Origin: Janthinobacterium sp.
Lineage (GTDB): Bacteria; Pseudomonadota; Gammaproteobacteria; Burkholderiales; Burkholderiaceae_D
Direction of reading: 5' to 3'
Assembly: GCA_003133225.1 (NCBI GenBank)
Contig: PKWL01000013.1
Coordinates: 1 to 64,000, forward strand
DNA: 64,000 nt
Shown here: positions 1 to 9,803 of the stretch, one piece after another
Layout: each line of letters starts with the position of its first letter
How positions within the stretch are numbered: the stretch's first letter is position 1
The notes under the pieces: generated by a model
What the model was told of the DNA's origin: nothing
Databases searched by the model: none
Seen by the model: the letters and a program-made list of their open reading frames with translations, nothing else
Program-made: the position numbers and the translations under genes

Positions 1-2
1 CG

Positions 3-50
3 AAAGAGCATTTCGGCATCGGCGGCAAGAGCGCCGGCGACGGCAGCTGA
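3..50 (+). CDS. 3' end of an unidentified gene (partial)
   Basis: The third frame is open from the window edge and ends in TGA at 48-50; the 15 visible residues end in GGKSAGDGS. The Gly/Ser-rich tail and G/C-ending codons look coding, but too little is present to name a family. The two other frames give Arg-rich or Ala-rich strings that look less like protein. The body of the gene lies outside the window. Confidence 0.4.
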   Translation, partial: KEHFGIGGKSAGDGS

Positions 51-413
51 GTTCTAGCCAAACCAGTTGCCAACGGTTTTGGCGGTCTCGAAGTTATGGG
101 AATTGGACGGCCGTGGGCGCCAATGCCGGTAGCCGCGAGATTGCCGATGTGCGCTAGATCCGGATCCGGGCGGGGGTGGTCATCCGTTCTGATTTTCTAA
201 TCAGACGGGTTGGTCACGCACCCGATTGGCGATCAATCTAGCGCGTAGGACGGCGGGTGCTGAAAGCGACACGTTTATCGAATTTTCCAACGAGGAAAAA
301 CCAAGAAAACGAATAGCAACGATGAACCTGCTGAGGTTGGTAGCAACATCCGGGCAGGGCCCAGCCTACCGGCGAACTAAAAAATAAAAATTCAATCAAC
401 ATAGGGGACAGCA
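51..413. other. Intergenic region with a hairpin
   Basis: No credible ORF. An imperfect inverted repeat at 184-208 (CCGTtCTGATT, loop TTCT, AATCAGACGG) could fold in either transcript, but no clear T-run follows it, so it is only a weak terminator candidate for the upstream gene. The segment just before the next gene is AT-rich and ends in the ribosome binding site AGGGGAC ahead of the ATG at 414. Confidence 0.3.
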
Positions 414-1310
414 ATGAAAAGCAAAATGTGGGTTCGTAAGGCATTAATAGTTGCCGCGGTGGCAACGACGAGCGGTACGGCATTTGCGACCGAAGGGGGC
501 GGTTCGATTTACCCGAACGGGGCCGAAAATTATCTAGTGGCAGCTATTCCGCCGCCAGGCGTGTACGTGCTTGAATATTTATCCGGTTATAGCGCGGACA
601 AATTGTTAGATAACAATGGCAATCCGGCCCCGATAAATTTCGACTTAAATGTGACAGCGGCGGCAACGCGTCTAATTTGGGTGACGGATCAGCAAATATT
701 AGGAGGCCAACTCGCGTTTCACGCGATCGCCCCATTGGTTCATGTGAGTGCAAGCGTGAACGGCGCAGGCCAGACTAAAAGCGGTCTCGGCGATATTACT
801 TTCGGTCCTGCTCTGGGTTACCACGCTTCGGAAAATCTGCACTACTTGTATGGTCTCGATTTTAATGCTCCCACCGGGCAATATAACAAGAACGACATGG
901 TCAATTTGGGGCGCAATTACTGGAATTTGGAGCCGGTCTTCGCCGTTACCTACACCCAGCCAAGTGGGCTCAATGCTGATCTGAAAGTGATGTACGACTT
1001 CAACGGTATCAACAATGAGACGAACTACCGCTCGGGGCAGGAGCTGCACGCTGACTATGCTCTGGGCTGGGGTTTCGGCAACGGTTTCGTTGCGGGGATT
1101 GGCGGCTATCTCTATCAGCAGACTGATGACGACAAGGTGGGCGGAATCATCGTTCAGAATAATCGCGGCAGGGCGTTTGCGCTCGGGCCTTCGTTGAAGT
1201 ACGACAATGGCAAGCACTGGTTTATCACGGCCAAGTATGAAAGAGAATTTGATGTGAAAAATCGTCCTGAAGGCGGCGGCTTAAATATCAAGATGATCAT
1301 TCCGATCTAA
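414..1310 (+). CDS. SphA/MetA-family outer-membrane protein
   Basis: Predicted 298-residue secreted protein. Residues 1-25 form a signal peptide (Lys/Arg start, hydrophobic core, cleavage after TAFA). The mature part has alternating aromatic and Gly-rich strands, with stretches such as GLGDITFGPALGYH and LHYLYGLDFNAPTGQY that are typical of the 'phenol degradation protein meta'/SphA family (Pfam Phenol_MetA_deg), thought to be outer-membrane beta-barrels. The start is set by AGGGGAC about 6 bp upstream. No partner gene is adjacent and the substrate cannot be told. The family call rests on motif appearance; the outer-membrane location is inferred from the signal peptide and strand pattern. Confidence 0.7.
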   Translation: MKSKMWVRKALIVAAVATTSGTAFATEGGGSIYPNGAENYLVAAIPPPGVYVLEYLSGYSADKLLDNNGNPAPINFDLNVTAAATRLIWVTDQQILGGQLAFHAIAPLVHVSASVNGAGQTKSGLGDITFGPALGYHASENLHYLYGLDFNAPTGQYNKNDMVNLGRNYWNLEPVFAVTYTQPSGLNADLKVMYDFNGINNETNYRSGQELHADYALGWGFGNGFVAGIGGYLYQQTDDDKVGGIIVQNNRGRAFALGPSLKYDNGKHWFITAKYEREFDVKNRPEGGGLNIKMIIPI

Positions 1311-1856
1311 CGCCATTGTAGTTAAGGCACGTTGGGGCGCAAAGCGTAGCGGTTTCCCCCGCATGGCGCTTGCGCTTTTTCCCGTTTTCCACTTCGGCGC
1401 AGCCACCGCGAGCACTCGGGAAACGTCGCGGGCGGCGCTTTTCCGCGATCGGCGGCCAGTGTTAGTGCCGCCGCGCCTGCAACAGCAAATTTTTTTCTAA
1501 CCGTCGGGAAAATGATGGTGGGCGTCAGCCGACATCCGGTTTTTCAAAGTTTCTTCATTTCATCATGCCATGGCCAACGATTGCAACCATCCATCTTGAT
1601 GGAACTTGCGGGTCGCGCTTCCGACCCTATTTGTTGCCCCGGCCCCAGTTTTGCCCTGTCTTGCCATCCCCATTTTCTGACAGAGGCTGGCCAACGCGCT
1701 TTTGGCCGCCCGCGCCGCGGCCTGAACGCGCTTGCGTTGCCAGGGGGGCGTCCATGTATGAGGTATCATGCCGGGATTAGACAGCGTGCTCCGCCTGTTG
1801 CGCCATGGCACAACAGCGCCGCATCGACTGGCGCCGGCTTTTATCATTGGAATTAC
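1311..1856. other. Long intergenic region, nothing assigned
   Basis: About 545 bp between the outer-membrane protein and the rlmI remnant. Several frames stay open by chance in this GC-rich DNA, but none has a ribosome binding site or recognisable protein. A short GCGC-TT-GCGC stem followed by five T near 1365-1380 could be a weak terminator for the upstream gene. The in-frame extension of the next ORF back to 1512 is low-complexity and is not taken as coding. Confidence 0.3.
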
Positions 1857-2486
1857 ATGCTGATTATCACCATTAAACAGGGCAAGGAAAAGAGCTTGCT
1901 GGACGGCCAACCCTGGATTTACGCGTCGGCTATCGAAAAAGTCGACGGCAAGCCGCAAGAAAAAATGAAGCCGGGTTCGACCGCGATCGTTCAGTCGTCC
2001 TCGACTAAATTTCTGGCACGCGCAGCCTATAACTCCAAGTCACAAATCCGGGCCCGCGTCTGGAGCTTCGATCAAAATGAGCCGGTCGATCATGCCATGA
2101 TCAAGCGGCGCGTTGGCGCTGCGCTGGCGAAACGCGCGCCGAGTCGGGCGCAAGCCGGCAACCGCCAATTGGTGGCTTTGATCAAAGCGGAGGAAGACGG
2201 TTTGCCAGGCTTGCTAGTCGACTCGTTTGGCGGCGCCGACGGCTATCTGATCTGCCAGTTCCAGGCCGGCGGCGTCGATGCTTGGAAGGTGCCGATCGTG
2301 CAAGCCCTGATCGCTCAGACCGGTTGTCGCAACGTCTACGAACGGTGCGATGCCTTGATACGCAAGGGGGAGGGCTTGCCGGTCATCTGTGGCGCCCTGT
2401 CTGGCGTTGCGCCGCCCGATGAAATCGAACTGACCGACAACGGCGTACGCTATATCATGAATTTGAAGACGGGGCACACGCGCTAA
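1857..2486 (+). pseudogene. Truncated RlmI-like 23S rRNA methyltransferase
   Basis: The 209 residues from MLIITIKQGKEKSLLDGQPW match the N-terminal half of the RlmI family (23S rRNA m5C methyltransferases of about 390-400 residues): a PUA domain (about 1-75) and the following EEHEAD-type domain (RARVWSFD; EEDGLPGLLVDSFG; VYERCD). The frame then runs NGVRYIMNLKTGH and ends at TR-stop. In intact members this point leads into K-T-G-F-x-L-D-Q-R and the SAM-binding Rossmann domain. None of that domain is found in any frame downstream, where the convergent exonuclease gene begins within 75 bp. The start at 1857 has GGAA five bases upstream. The remaining protein cannot bind SAM as RlmI does, so it is called a remnant; a retained PUA-only RNA-binding role is possible but unsupported. 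Confidence 0.75.
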
Positions 2487-2559
2487 GGTTGTGGCGCCTT
2501 GTTTTGCCCGCGCCGAGCTGCATGGCCGAGTGGTATCGGCCCCGGCGACAGCCGTAAGC

Positions 2560-3159
2560 TTAGCCGGGTGGCGGCGTGGCCGTGGCCGCGTTGCCATGGG
2601 CGAGCCAGTGTCGGTACACGCGCAAGGCCACTTGCGCATCGTCGGCGGCATACAAAATCTGGCGCTCCGTCAGGCGCGCATTGGCCCAGTTGGTGGTTGA
2701 AATTTTCTTCGATTTTTGCAGGCGCACGCCGAAAAACTTGGCCACCGCCGTCTTAGCGCCCAGATCGTTACGCTGGCCGCCGCGCAATGCCACTGACAAA
2801 TCGAGCACTCCGGCCATAGTGATGCCGAGTTTGCCGCGCAGGCGCTTGATGTCGTCGGACAGGCCAAAACCCACTTTTAACGTTGCGCTCGACTCCAAGA
2901 TCGCCTTTAGCTCATTGAGCGCGGGGCTGGTCCCGATTTGGAAAAGATAGGCCGTGTTGTCGGTGGCAAACTGGATCAGGTGCGGGCCGTTCGACGTTTC
3001 ACCCTTATGAAAGGTCGGCTTTGACTCAGTGTCGAAGCCGATCACATCGGCCGCAAGAAGGGCGCCCAGCGCCGCGGCCGCATCTGCGCATGATTGAACG
3101 AGGCGAACATCGGCCAAAGTGATGCCGTCGTAAGGCGGCAGTTGTGACTCTAGCACCAT
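2560..3159 (-). CDS. DEDDy-type 3'-5' exonuclease (RNase D-like)
   Basis: A 199-residue single-domain protein with the DEDD exonuclease motifs: IGFDTES (Exo I, residues about 40-46), VGFGLSDDIKRL (Exo II, about 97-108) and ILYAADDAQ (Exo III, about 168-176, with Tyr four residues before the Asp). It should remove nucleotides from RNA or DNA 3' ends. It lacks the HRDC domains of RNase D and is the short form often annotated '3'-5' exonuclease domain-containing protein'. It starts 10 bp downstream of the ProQ-like gene on the same strand, so the two probably form an operon, giving an RNA-chaperone/nuclease pairing. Its 3' end faces the truncated rlmI. The substrate is unknown. Confidence 0.8.
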   Translation of the reverse strand: MVLESQLPPYDGITLADVRLVQSCADAAAALGALLAADVIGFDTESKPTFHKGETSNGPHLIQFATDNTAYLFQIGTSPALNELKAILESSATLKVGFGLSDDIKRLRGKLGITMAGVLDLSVALRGGQRNDLGAKTAVAKFFGVRLQKSKKISTTNWANARLTERQILYAADDAQVALRVYRHWLAHGNAATATPPPG

Positions 3160-3169
3160 AGCTGCCCGC

Positions 3170-3649
3170 TTAGCCTTTGCGGGCGAATTTGGCGGTCAGC
3201 TGGTTCAACTTGTCGGCGTGCACTCGGCTCGCTTCTTCCGCTGCCGCTAGGTCGCGCTCCGCTTTTTTACGTTCCGCTTCTTTACTCAAGCGCTGCTGCA
3301 ATACCAGCGTCGCATGGGCGCGGTGGGTGCTAGTTACGGCCGCACCGGGTGTCCCGTCGAGGTCGTATCTGAGCACGGCCTTTTCCATCACGCGCAAATA
3401 ACGCATGGAGCCCGTGTGTACGCCAAGCGCCGTGCGCATCAGCTTGCGGTTCAAATCGGGCAGGTGCGCCACGATTTGCTTGTCGATCCCGATCGATAGC
3501 GGCAGACAATCGCGAAACGGAGGAAATTGTTTGTAGAACTGTTTTAATAAGGAGCGCGCGGTCAAGGCCGGAGCGGGCGTGGCAGTAGACTGAGAGGCAG
3601 GCTGAGGGGCAAGCTGAGGGGCAAGACTAGGCGTGTTCATCGACTTCAT
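3170..3649 (-). CDS. ProQ/FinO-family RNA-binding protein
   Basis: 159 residues. A Pro/Ala/Gln-rich flexible N-terminus (about 1-30) precedes a ProQ/FinO domain (about 30-115) with the family signatures FPPFRDCLPLSIGID, LPDLNRKLMRTALGVHT and YLRVMEKAVLRYDLDG. A charged coiled-coil-like tail (AERKKAERDLAAAEEASR) follows. ProQ/FinO proteins bind structured RNAs and 3' ends and act in sRNA regulation. Two Met codons (3649 and 3640) are possible starts. It is the first gene of a likely two-gene operon with the exonuclease. The specific RNA targets are not visible from sequence. Confidence 0.85.
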   Translation of the reverse strand: MKSMNTPSLAPQLAPQPASQSTATPAPALTARSLLKQFYKQFPPFRDCLPLSIGIDKQIVAHLPDLNRKLMRTALGVHTGSMRYLRVMEKAVLRYDLDGTPGAAVTSTHRAHATLVLQQRLSKEAERKKAERDLAAAEEASRVHADKLNQLTAKFARKG

Positions 3650-3861
3650 TGGTTAATCTGAAAATGGGAAGCATAGCATGCGAGAGCAGCGCCTGCCGTC
3701 TTTCAGACAACATCTAGTTGTCGATATAACAGGCTGGGCAGCCAGCCAGAAATGGTGTACTATGAGGCTTGCGCCAGTTTTAGACTTGCGCAAGTTCACT
3801 GTGGAAAAGCGGCGGAAGTTGGATTATTCGATTTATCGATGTCTGGTATTTGATTTATGAA

Positions 3862-3891
3862 TTGTCTATATATCTTGTTGTAAGGGATAAT
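3862..3891 (+). promoter_or_regulatory. Candidate sigma-70 promoter upstream of rpoD
   Basis: TTGTCT (3862-3867) and GATAAT (3886-3891) lie 18 bp apart in an AT-rich stretch. They would start transcription near 3898, just before a terminator-like hairpin at 3925-3951 and about 270 bp before rpoD. Other AT-rich boxes lie nearby, so this is one plausible reading only. Confidence 0.35.
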
Positions 3892-3924
3892 CGATCCTTT
3901 TATTTTTCACTGAACTATAGATTC

Positions 3925-3951
3925 AAGCCCGTTTGGTAGCGGGCTTTTTTT
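3925..3951 (+). terminator. Intrinsic terminator before rpoD
   Basis: The stem AAGCCCG / CGGGCTT with an 8-nt loop is followed directly by a run of T to 3951. It works only in the plus direction. No gene ends just upstream on this strand, so it ends either a small RNA from the 3.7-3.9 kb gap or a rpoD leader transcript. Confidence 0.7.
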
Positions 3952-4167
3952 CATTTCCGCAATGGATATCGTCAATTTGTCTACATCATCTTCAACGCGG
4001 ACGCGCCCTCGCCGGGCTGCGCGCGGTTCGAATGCCCCTATAAATTATCGGCGGCGCTGCCCTTAACCTGCAGCCAAACATACGCTCCATCGAGTCCAGT
4101 TTGCAGGCTTAGGTGGCACCATTTACTTTGCGCCATGACCATTTGGTTTGGCATTGAGAGATTTTTA

Positions 4168-6624
4168 ATGAACGACACGCCCAAAACATTAACCTTATCG
4201 GCCAAAGCGCCGCGCCCAAGTTCGGCCCAGCTGGTGGTGCCCAAAACGACTTTATCTTACTTTATCGATAGTACGCAAGCGCCAACCAAGGTCACCGTCG
4301 TCAAAAAGTCACGTTCCCGTCTGACCGGCGCGGCGCTAACTGATGCGCTGGCGGTCGGGCTTGTGGGCGAAGTCGTGGCGGCCGCCGCGCCGCTGGCGAA
4401 AGGACCAGCTCTCGCACGAAAGGCCGGCGAGAGCGTCGCCGTGGCCAAGGTGGCGGTCAAAGCGCGCGTCGCCAAGGAAAAATTGGAGCCCGAGCCGGTC
4501 GTGATCATGACCGCCGGCCTCGCCGTGAGCCAGACCACCGATGCCGCCGCCCTCGCTGCCATTGACACGTCCAGCTATTTTCTGCCGACCATCAAAGTGC
4601 CTGGCCGGCGCGGCCGCAAGCCCAGTGAATTCACGCCTGAAAACGACGAAGTCGCCGCATTGAACGCGGTCGAACGCGCCGAATTGAAAGCGGTGTCCAA
4701 GCTCAAGGACCGCAAGGCGAAAGGCTTGCCGGCCGACGTGCTTGGGACCGACGCCGCGGCCAGCGCCGCCGACTTGGAGCGGCGCCGTCAGCAGATCAAG
4801 GGCTTGATCAACATGGGCAAGGAGCGGGGCTTCCTGACCTATGCCGAGATCAATGACCAATTGCCGGAAAACATTATCGATCCGGAAGCGATTGAGGGCA
4901 TCATCGCGACCTTTAACGACATGGGCATTGCCGTCTACGAGCGCGCCCCGGATGCGGAAAACGTGCTGCTCACTGATGGCGTGGCCACCGTCGCTAGCGA
5001 CGACGAGGTCGAGGCCGCGGCCGCGACGGCGCTATCGACCGTCGATTCCGATTTTGGCCGCACCACCGATCCGGTGCGCATGTACATGCGCGAGATGGGC
5101 GCCGTGGCGCTGCTCACGCGCGAAGGCGAGATCGAGATCGCCAAGCGCATCGAAGGTGGTTTGAAAGACATGATCCAGGCGATCTCCGCTTGCCCGACAA
5201 CGATCGCCGAGATCGTCGTCTTGTCGCAAAAAATTTCAAGAGACGAGATCAAGGTCGATGAAGTGGTCGATGGCTTTGTTGACCTGAACGATGCGGGCAC
5301 CGCGCCGGTCGCGCCGGCGCCGGCGCTGGCCCACGACGGCGAAGACGAGGGGGAAATCGAAGAGGAAGAGGGTGATGCCAATGGCGGCGCAGCCGGCTTT
5401 TCCAGCGAACAACTGGTGCAGTTGAAAAAAAGCGCGTTGGAAAAATTCGCCATCATCGCAACCCAGTTCGATAAGATGCGCAAGGCGCCTGAAGGGTACA
5501 ATTCGAAACCCTACATCAAGGCCCAGGAAGCCATTTCCGCCGAACTGCTGGGGATCCGCTTCACTGCAAAGGTGGTCGAAAAGCTGTGCGACACCCTGCG
5601 CGGCCAGATGGAGGAAGTGCGCCATATCGAACGGGCCGTGCTCGAGCTATGCGTTAGCAAATGCGGCATGCCGCGCGCCCACTTCATTAAGGTGTTTCCT
5701 GGCAATGAAACCGACTTGGACTGGGTCGATGGCGAAGTCAACGCGCGCTACCCCTACAGCGCCATCCTCGGACGCAATGTGCCGGCCGTGAAAGAGATGC
5801 AAAGGAAGATGATCGATTTGCAGGCGCGGGTGGCGCTGCCGTTGGCCGACCTGAGAAAGATAAACAAGCAGATGGCGGCCGGCGAAAGACGGGCCCGACA
5901 CGCCAAGCGCGAAATGACGGTGGCCAACCTGCGTCTGGTCATTTCGATTGCGAAGAAATACATCAACCGCGGCTTGCAATTTCTGGATCTGATTCAGGAA
6001 GGCAACATCGGCCTACTGAAGGCGGTTGATAAATTCGAATACCGGCGCGGCTACAAGTTCTCGACCTATGCCACCTGGTGGATTCGCCAAGCCATCACGC
6101 GCTCGATCGCCGATATGGCGCGTACCATCCGGGTGCCGGTGCATATGATCGAGACGATCAACAAGATGAACCGTATCTCGCGCCAGGTCATGCAGGAAAC
6201 GGGCAGCGAGCCGGACCTGGCCACTTTGGCACTGAAAATGGAAATGCCGGAAAACAAGGTGCGCGAGATCATGAAAATCGCTAAGGAACCTATTTCCATG
6301 GAAACGCCAATGGGCGAAGACGGCGATTCGCAACTGGGCGACTTTATTGAAGATAACTCGACCCTGGCGCCGCTCGATGCCGCGCTGCATGCATCGATGC
6401 GCAATGTGATCAAGGAAGTGCTCGATTCGCTCACCCCGCGCGAAGCGAAAGTGTTGCGCATGCGTTATGGCGTCGAAATGTCGAACGACCATACGCTCGA
6501 AGAGGTTGGCAAACAGTTTGACGTCACGCGCGAGCGTATCCGCCAGATCGAAGCGAAGGCGATGAGTAAGTTGCGTCAGCCGTCGCGCTCCGACAAGCTC
6601 AAATCCTTCCTGATCGCCAACTAA
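4168..6624 (+). CDS. rpoD: RNA polymerase sigma-70 factor RpoD
   Basis: Primary sigma factor, directing RNA polymerase to housekeeping promoters. From the chosen start it has 818 residues. An Ala/Lys-rich extension of about 210 residues precedes region 1.1 ([20 protein letters not shown]). Region 1.2 follows ([20 protein letters not shown]), then a non-conserved region with an acidic patch ([12 protein letters not shown]). Region 2 has [20 protein letters not shown] and [14 protein letters not shown]. Regions 3 and 4 follow ([31 protein letters not shown]). The ATG at 4168 has GAGAG eight bases upstream, while the in-frame ATG at 4135 has none. The gene stands alone here; dnaG is not next to it. 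Confidence 0.97.
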   Translation: MNDTPKTLTLSAKAPRPSSAQLVVPKTTLSYFIDSTQAPTKVTVVKKSRSRLTGAALTDALAVGLVGEVVAAAAPLAKGPALARKAGESVAVAKVAVKARVAKEKLEPEPVVIMTAGLAVSQTTDAAALAAIDTSSYFLPTIKVPGRRGRKPSEFTPENDEVAALNAVERAELKAVSKLKDRKAKGLPADVLGTDAAASAADLERRRQQIKGLINMGKERGFLTYAEINDQLPENIIDPEAIEGIIATFNDMGIAVYERAPDAENVLLTDGVATVASDDEVEAAAATALSTVDSDFGRTTDPVRMYMREMGAVALLTREGEIEIAKRIEGGLKDMIQAISACPTTIAEIVVLSQKISRDEIKVDEVVDGFVDLNDAGTAPVAPAPALAHDGEDEGEIEEEEGDANGGAAGFSSEQLVQLKKSALEKFAIIATQFDKMRKAPEGYNSKPYIKAQEAISAELLGIRFTAKVVEKLCDTLRGQMEEVRHIERAVLELCVSKCGMPRAHFIKVFPGNETDLDWVDGEVNARYPYSAILGRNVPAVKEMQRKMIDLQARVALPLADLRKINKQMAAGERRARHAKREMTVANLRLVISIAKKYINRGLQFLDLIQEGNIGLLKAVDKFEYRRGYKFSTYATWWIRQAITRSIADMARTIRVPVHMIETINKMNRISRQVMQETGSEPDLATLALKMEMPENKVREIMKIAKEPISMETPMGEDGDSQLGDFIEDNSTLAPLDAALHASMRNVIKEVLDSLTPREAKVLRMRYGVEMSNDHTLEEVGKQFDVTRERIRQIEAKAMSKLRQPSRSDKLKSFLIAN

Positions 6625-6771
6625 GGACAGGTGCGCGCCGCCCCGACGCGCTCCTATGGAAAGCGGGACGACCGTCAGGGCGCGCCCGAAGCGCTTGCGT
6701 CCTTATGCTGGCCGGGAATACTCGCGGCGCTCTCCGGCGCCGAACTGGCGCACCTTTTAAAGACCCAGAAA

Positions 6772-6809
6772 AACGGCACCGTTCGTGGCCCGCCGCGAAC
6801 GGTGCCGTT
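6772..6809. terminator. Perfect 14-bp inverted repeat between rpoD and ppc
   Basis: AACGGCACCGTTCG (6772-6785) and its exact complement (6796-6809) flank a 10-nt loop between two convergent genes. On the minus strand the stem runs into five T, so it is a good intrinsic terminator for ppc. On the plus strand the T-run is short, so for rpoD it may only block 3' exonucleases or readthrough. Confidence 0.75.
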
Positions 6810-6823
6810 GCCTGCGTTGCGGC

Positions 6824-9652
6824 CTAGCCGGTATTGCGCAAGCCCGCTGCCACGCCATTGATAGACAAATGGATGCCGCGGTGGACGCGCTCATCGATCT
6901 TGCCTGCCTCCTGAGACAGCGTGCGATGGCGCTTGATCAGCTCGACTTGCAAATGGTTTAGCGGGTCAAGGTAGGCGAAGCGGTTCATGATAGAGCGCGC
7001 CAGCAAGGGGTTGGCGGCGAGCCGTTCGCTCTGGCCGGTGACCGTCGCCAAGCACTGCAGTGTCGCGGCGTGCTCGTCCCTAATGCGCTTGAAGATGCGC
7101 TCGCGCAATTCTTGGTCTGGTACCAGGTCGGCGTAACGGGAAGCGATCGCCAAATCGGTCTTGGACAGCACCATGTCCATGTTGGACAGCAAAGTGGCAA
7201 AAAAAGGCCACTGCCGATACATGGCGCGCAAAGTCGCCACTTTCTGCTCCCTGGATGGGCCGGCGGCGTCCTCGATCCAGGCGCCAATGGCACTGCCAAA
7301 GCCATACCAGCCCGGTAGCAGCAGGCGGCACTGGCCCCAGGAAAAGCCCCAAGGAATGGCGCGCAAGTCTTCGATGCGCTTGGTCGATTTGCGTGACGCC
7401 GGACGCGAGCCTAAATTGAGCTCGGCGATTTCGGCGATCGGCGTGGCGGCAAAAAAATAATCCGTAAAGCCCGGGGTCTCATACACGAGCAGGCGGTAAG
7501 CTCGGTAGGCGCGCTCCGAGATGTCGGCCATGACGGCCTCAAATTGGGTTAGTTCTTGGGCGCCAGCACCTTCGGCCGCGGTCGGCATCAGGCTCGCTTC
7601 CAGGGTCGCTGCCACCAGCAGCTCCAAATTACGGCGGCCGATCTCGGCATTGGAAAACTTGGAGGCGATGATTTCTCCTTGCTCCGTCAGGCGGATCTGG
7701 CCGTTGACCGTGCCCGGCGGCTGCGCCAGGATCGCCTCGTAGCTCGGTCCGCCGCCGCGCCCAACTGTGCCGCCACGGCCGTGGAACAGGCGCAGCTTGA
7801 CCCCGGCCCGTGCGAAGACCGTAACTAGGTGGGTTTCGGCCTTGTACAATTCCCAGTTGGACGTTAAAAAGCCACCATCCTTATTCGAGTCCGAATACCC
7901 GAGCATCACTTCTTGCAAGCGGCCCTGTTGCGAAATGAGTTGTTGGACTGGCGCTAGCGCCATCACGGTCTCCATAATCTGGGCTGCGCGCTGCAAATCG
8001 GGGATGGTCTCGAAAAGGGGGATGACCATCAGGTCGAGTTTGCTGTCGGCGCAACCGAAGGTGCCGCGCAAGAGGCCGGTCTCTTTTTGCAACAGCAGCA
8101 CTTCGAGCAGGTCGGACACGGTTTCCGTATGCGAGATGATGTAGTTGCGGATCGCGCGCGCGCCATAACGCAGGCGAATGTCCTTGGCCGCGCGCAAGAT
8201 CGCCAGCTCCGAGTTGGTCTCGTCGCTGTAGGCGATGTAAGGCGAGTACAGTAAGCGCGGCTGCGCCAGTTCGGCCAGCAGGAGGCGCTGCTTGAGTTCT
8301 TCGCTAAGGGCGCCATAATTGGCTTCAACGGCGCTCTTGGCAAACAGTTCGATGAGTACGCGTTCGTGGACGTCGGAAGTTTGACGCATGTCGAGCGAGG
8401 CCAGATGGAAGCCGAAGATATCGGCGGCCCGTTTCAGGGTCGATAGGCGCGGCTTGATCAGGGCGCTGCCGTGGTGGCTTTGCAGCGATGCGACGAGCAC
8501 TTGCAGGTCGGCGCAAAACTCGCTTGCATCGGAGTAGGGCGCGGCCGGTCCCACTTCCTTGCGCAAGATGTTGGTGCCGCCCAGATGGCGCGCGGTGGCG
8601 GCCAAGCGGGCATAAATGCCGATCAGGGCGCGCCGATAAGGCTCATCGCTGCGGTGCGGGGATGTGTCAGGCGAGTGCTCGGCCAGCGCTTGCAAGTCCG
8701 GGCTGACATCGACCATGAGGGTCGAGACTGACAATTCGGCGCCCAGTGCGTGCACTTCGTCCAGATAAAAGTCGAGAATCGTGGTCGCATGACGCACCAG
8801 GGCATGCTGCATGGTGGCGGCGTTGACGTTCGGGTTGCCGTCGCGGTCGCCGCCGATCCAACTGCCCATCTGAAGATAGGACGTGGTGCCGTGCCCGAGC
8901 TCAGCGCCATAGTGGGTCGCGATATCGTCCTCGATGTCGTCGTACAGTCCAGGCAGCTCGCGCAGGAAGGTGATGCGGTAGTAGGACAGGGCGTTCTCGA
9001 TTTCATCGGCCACCGTCAGCTTCGAATAGCGCAACATGCGCGTCTGCCACAGGGCGGCGATGCGCGCGTGCAGCAGATGCAAATTGGTGGCGCGCTCCTT
9101 CGGCGTTAGGATCAGGTCGCGTTCGGCGAGCAGGCGCGCGATGTCGTGCTCGGCGTCCAGGATACTTTTGCGCTGTACTTCGGTCGGGTGTGCCGTGAGG
9201 ACGGGGGCGATCAGTGCATCCTTAAAAAACGTGTCCACCATTTTCTTGCTCACGCCCGCCTGTTTCAGCTTGCAAAGGGCAAAGCTAACGCTGCCTGGCT
9301 GCGGCTTCGAGCCGGCCAGATAGTGGGCGCGGCGGCGCCGATTGTGGTGCTGATCTTCGGCGATGTTGGCCAGGTGCGAGAAATACGAAAACGCGCGCAC
9401 GACAGAGATAGTTTGCTCGCCGGTCAGTTTTTTGAGCATGCCGTCTAGTTCCTCGGCCGCGCTGGCATCGGCTTCGCGCCGGAAGCGCACGGCAGTTTGG
9501 CGGATCGTTTCAACCACGGCAAAGACATCGTCGCCCTCGCGGTCGCGCAGTACATTGCCCAGCAGGCGCCCGAGCAGGCGGATGTCTTCCTTAAGAGGCG
9601 CGTCTTTATCGGCGGTAGCCTGGCCCTCTGTTGCGTTAGCGTCGTTTATCAT
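6824..9652 (-). CDS. ppc: Phosphoenolpyruvate carboxylase
   Basis: Adds bicarbonate to phosphoenolpyruvate to give oxaloacetate, refilling the TCA cycle. About 942 residues, normal for bacterial PEPC. Family motifs are all present: VLTAHPTEVQRKS with the catalytic His, GYSDSNKDGG, FHGRGGTVGRGGGPSYEAI (glycine-rich loop) and the C-terminal NTG. The start at 9652 (MINDAN) is preferred over the upstream in-frame ATG at 9712, whose extra residues look non-conserved. It is divergent from hemC across about 150 bp and convergent with rpoD, from which it is separated by a strong hairpin. Allosteric control is expected from the family; no operator was recognised. Confidence 0.97.
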   Translation of the reverse strand: MINDANATEGQATADKDAPLKEDIRLLGRLLGNVLRDREGDDVFAVVETIRQTAVRFRREADASAAEELDGMLKKLTGEQTISVVRAFSYFSHLANIAEDQHHNRRRRAHYLAGSKPQPGSVSFALCKLKQAGVSKKMVDTFFKDALIAPVLTAHPTEVQRKSILDAEHDIARLLAERDLILTPKERATNLHLLHARIAALWQTRMLRYSKLTVADEIENALSYYRITFLRELPGLYDDIEDDIATHYGAELGHGTTSYLQMGSWIGGDRDGNPNVNAATMQHALVRHATTILDFYLDEVHALGAELSVSTLMVDVSPDLQALAEHSPDTSPHRSDEPYRRALIGIYARLAATARHLGGTNILRKEVGPAAPYSDASEFCADLQVLVASLQSHHGSALIKPRLSTLKRAADIFGFHLASLDMRQTSDVHERVLIELFAKSAVEANYGALSEELKQRLLLAELAQPRLLYSPYIAYSDETNSELAILRAAKDIRLRYGARAIRNYIISHTETVSDLLEVLLLQKETGLLRGTFGCADSKLDLMVIPLFETIPDLQRAAQIMETVMALAPVQQLISQQGRLQEVMLGYSDSNKDGGFLTSNWELYKAETHLVTVFARAGVKLRLFHGRGGTVGRGGGPSYEAILAQPPGTVNGQIRLTEQGEIIASKFSNAEIGRRNLELLVAATLEASLMPTAAEGAGAQELTQFEAVMADISERAYRAYRLLVYETPGFTDYFFAATPIAEIAELNLGSRPASRKSTKRIEDLRAIPWGFSWGQCRLLLPGWYGFGSAIGAWIEDAAGPSREQKVATLRAMYRQWPFFATLLSNMDMVLSKTDLAIASRYADLVPDQELRERIFKRIRDEHAATLQCLATVTGQSERLAANPLLARSIMNRFAYLDPLNHLQVELIKRHRTLSQEAGKIDERVHRGIHLSINGVAAGLRNTG

Positions 9653-9803
9653 ATGATGTTGAACCAAAAATGTGATTGAATTAGCGCAAAGGCCGATGGC
9701 CATGGTTCGCAAGGAAGGTGCATGATAAAATTTGTGATCTTAGGACATGAGCAAAATTACCGACTGACCCCGGGTAAGCTTAACGACAGCGAAAGAACTT
9801 GTT

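Noticed and set aside
1512-1856. N-terminal extension of the RlmI-like frame
   Set aside because: No ribosome binding site, composition unlike protein, and the family start matches the ATG at 1857.
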